From NCBI GenBank assembly GCA_045636125.1, contig JAZTWX010000016.1, forward strand, positions 1 through 64,000: a stretch of 64,000 nucleotides of DNA. Direction: 5' to 3'. The notes below the pieces were generated by a model, which searched no databases, was not told where the DNA came from, and saw only the letters and a list, made by a program, of their open reading frames with translations. Below are positions 62,518-64,000 of the stretch, in pieces. Made by a program: the position numbers and the translations under genes. Every line of letters starts with the position of its first letter. Position 1 is the first letter of the stretch. The stretch is from HGM04593 sp045636125. GTDB lineage: Bacteria; Bacteroidota; Bacteroidia; Bacteroidales; Bacteroidaceae.

Positions 62518-63768
62518 TTATTCGCCTTTGATAGCTGCAACGCCGGGAAGTACCTTGCCCTCGATTGCCTCGAGAAGAGCACCACCACCTGTTGAGATGT
62601 AAGATACCTTGTCGGCCATGTTGAACTTGTTTACACAAGCAACAGAGTCGCCACCACCAACGAGTGAGAAAGCACCGTTTGCAGTTGCAGTTGCAATAGC
62701 CTCGGCAATAGCGAGTGAACCACCGATGAAGTTGTCGAACTCGAACACGCCTGCGGGGCCGTTCCAGAGGATAGTCTTTGCGTTCTCAATTGCAGCGGCA
62801 AAAGCCTTGCGAGCCTCGGGACCTGCATCCAAGCCTTCCCAGCCCTCGGGAATATCTTTAACCGATACAACCTGTGTGTTGGCATCGTTTGAGAAGTCAT
62901 CGGCTGCAACGCAGTCGGTAGCGAGCACAAGGTTTACACCCTTTGCCTTAGCCTGCTCAATGATGTCGAGCGCAAGCTGCAATTTGTCGTCCTCAACAAT
63001 TGAGTTACCAACCTTGCCACCCTGAGCCTTTGCAAAAGTATATGTCATACCACCGCAGAGGATGAGGTTGTCTACCTTGTCCATAAGGTTCTCGATGATA
63101 CCGATCTTTGTAGAAACCTTTGAACCACCCATGATAGCGGTGAAGGGGCGTTTGATGTCCTTGAGGATGTTGTCAACAGCCTGAACCTCTTTCTCCATCA
63201 AGTAACCGAGCATCTTGTTGTCGGCGTCGAAGTAGTCTGCGATAACAGCTGTAGAAGCGTGGCGACGGTGAGCTGTACCGAACGCGTCGTTGATGTAGCA
63301 GTCGGCGTAAGAAGCGAGGGTCTTTGAGAACTCTTTCTGTGACTCCTTCATAGCCTTCTTTGCGTCGTTGTATGCGGGATCCTCTTTGTCAATGCCAACA
63401 GGCTTGCCCTCCTCTTCGGGGTAGAAACGGAGGTTTTCGAGCATAAGAACCTCGCCGGGTTTCAACGCAGCAGCAGCCTCGGCAGCTTTAGCGCAGTCGG
63501 GAGCGAACTGAACAGCAACACCCAACTTCTCGGATACTGCATCAACAATCTGGCTCAAAGAGTATTTTGCATTAACCTTGCCTTTGGGCTTGCCCATATG
63601 CGACATAATGATGAGCGCGCCACCATCGGCCAATACTTTCTTGAGTGTGGGGAGTGCACCGCGGATACGTGTATCGTCGGTGATTTTACCCTCTTCGTTC
63701 AAAGGTACGTTGAAGTCAACGCGAACAATTGCCTTCTTACCGGCAAACTGGAAATTGTCAATAGTCAT
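62518..63768 (-). CDS. pgk: Phosphoglycerate kinase
   Basis: Pgk makes ATP and 3-phosphoglycerate from 1,3-bisphosphoglycerate in glycolysis. Motifs are clear: RVDFNVPLNEEGKITDDTRI at the N-terminus, SHMGKPKG, ILCGGMTYTF and the C-terminal GGDSVACVNKFN. The 416-residue length is normal. Codon use is biased in the same way as glgP, suggesting high expression. A minus-strand promoter box lies at 63913-63906. Confidence 0.96.
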   Translation of the reverse strand: MTIDNFQFAGKKAIVRVDFNVPLNEEGKITDDTRIRGALPTLKKVLADGGALIIMSHMGKPKGKVNAKYSLSQIVDAVSEKLGVAVQFAPDCAKAAEAAAALKPGEVLMLENLRFYPEEEGKPVGIDKEDPAYNDAKKAMKESQKEFSKTLASYADCYINDAFGTAHRRHASTAVIADYFDADNKMLGYLMEKEVQAVDNILKDIKRPFTAIMGGSKVSTKIGIIENLMDKVDNLILCGGMTYTFAKAQGGKVGNSIVEDDKLQLALDIIEQAKAKGVNLVLATDCVAADDFSNDANTQVVSVKDIPEGWEGLDAGPEARKAFAAAIENAKTILWNGPAGVFEFDNFIGGSLAIAEAIATATANGAFSLVGGGDSVACVNKFNMADKVSYISTGGGALLEAIEGKVLPGVAAIKGE

Positions 63769-63905
63769 AATTACTTTTGTTTATATGATTAATGTTACTA
63801 ATTGTTTTCTTTTCAAAAAACCGCTCAGCGCTTCTCCGGTGCCGGAAAATCTCCAAAAAACGGCTTTTTCAAAGAGCATTATGCTCGAAATTCGGGCATA
63901 CTATG

Positions 63906-63913
63906 CAAATGTA
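63906..63913 (-). promoter_or_regulatory. -7 box of pgk
   Basis: On the minus strand TACATTTG matches TAnnTTTG, 138 bases upstream of the pgk start. The rest of 63769-64000 is AT-rich and shows no gene. Confidence 0.45.
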
Positions 63914-64000
63914 ATGTTTTATATATATAATGTGATAATATTTTCTAAATATTTACACTCTTTTTTATACTTTTCCCATATTCTTTGCAAAAATCGCGCA

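Overview
The window looks like a chromosomal segment of a Bacteroidales bacterium; I cannot fix the genus. The support is Bacteroidetes-type promoters (-7 box TAnnTTTG, often with an upstream TTTG) in front of many genes, a V/A-type ATPase operon with a DUF2764 gene, an F-type ATP synthase operon in the order beta, epsilon, (I), a, c, b, delta, alpha, gamma, a GT3-type glycogen synthase, a malic enzyme fused to a phosphotransacetylase domain, and an aspartate decarboxylase/antiporter pair. No rRNA, tRNA, CRISPR array, insertion sequence or integrase was recognised.

Layout: queA and a BspA-like leucine-rich-repeat protein (0.8-3.1 kb); two small genes of unknown function (3.1-4.0 kb); a V-type ATPase operon (4.4-11.8 kb); glycogen synthase and phosphorylase (12.1-16.3 kb); a haemolysin-III/PAQR protein, murB and a metallo-beta-lactamase-fold hydrolase (16.5-19.1 kb); phage block 1 (19.3-32.6 kb); an F-type ATP synthase operon plus a thioredoxin-fold lipoprotein (33.0-41.1 kb); phage block 2 (41.2-49.9 kb); a small lipoprotein, ligA, dapA, a TIGR02757 protein and maeB (50.1-56.7 kb); then, on the minus strand, aspartate decarboxylase, its antiporter, a TPR protein and pgk (56.8-63.8 kb).

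The main discovery is in 19.3-49.9 kb. Two blocks together encode a short-tailed (P22-like) virion kit. Block 1 has the large terminase, a scaffold, the major capsid protein, a head-tail adaptor, a large tail-hub protein, a holin and a one-piece spanin. Block 2 has internal or ejection proteins, including a 1788-residue protein with a zincin motif, and the portal. The blocks are separated by the complete F-type ATP synthase operon of the host. I see no integrase, replication gene, tail spike or endolysin. Terminase catalytic residues are intact, and all reading frames are open. A LexA/CI-like, apparently self-cleaving repressor gene closes block 1. Inverted repeats of the form TAGC-N8-GCTA lie beside it, in the divergent promoter region of block 1 and, in a weaker form, in that of block 2. 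This is what a domesticated prophage or gene-transfer-agent-like element under DNA-damage control would look like, with two dispersed loci under one repressor. The reading is inference and needs comparative genomics.

The energy genes also fit together. The V-type rotor subunit keeps the residues known to bind sodium in Enterococcus NtpK, while the F-type c subunit looks proton-type. The aspartate/alanine antiporter plus decarboxylase can generate proton motive force that the F-type enzyme could use.
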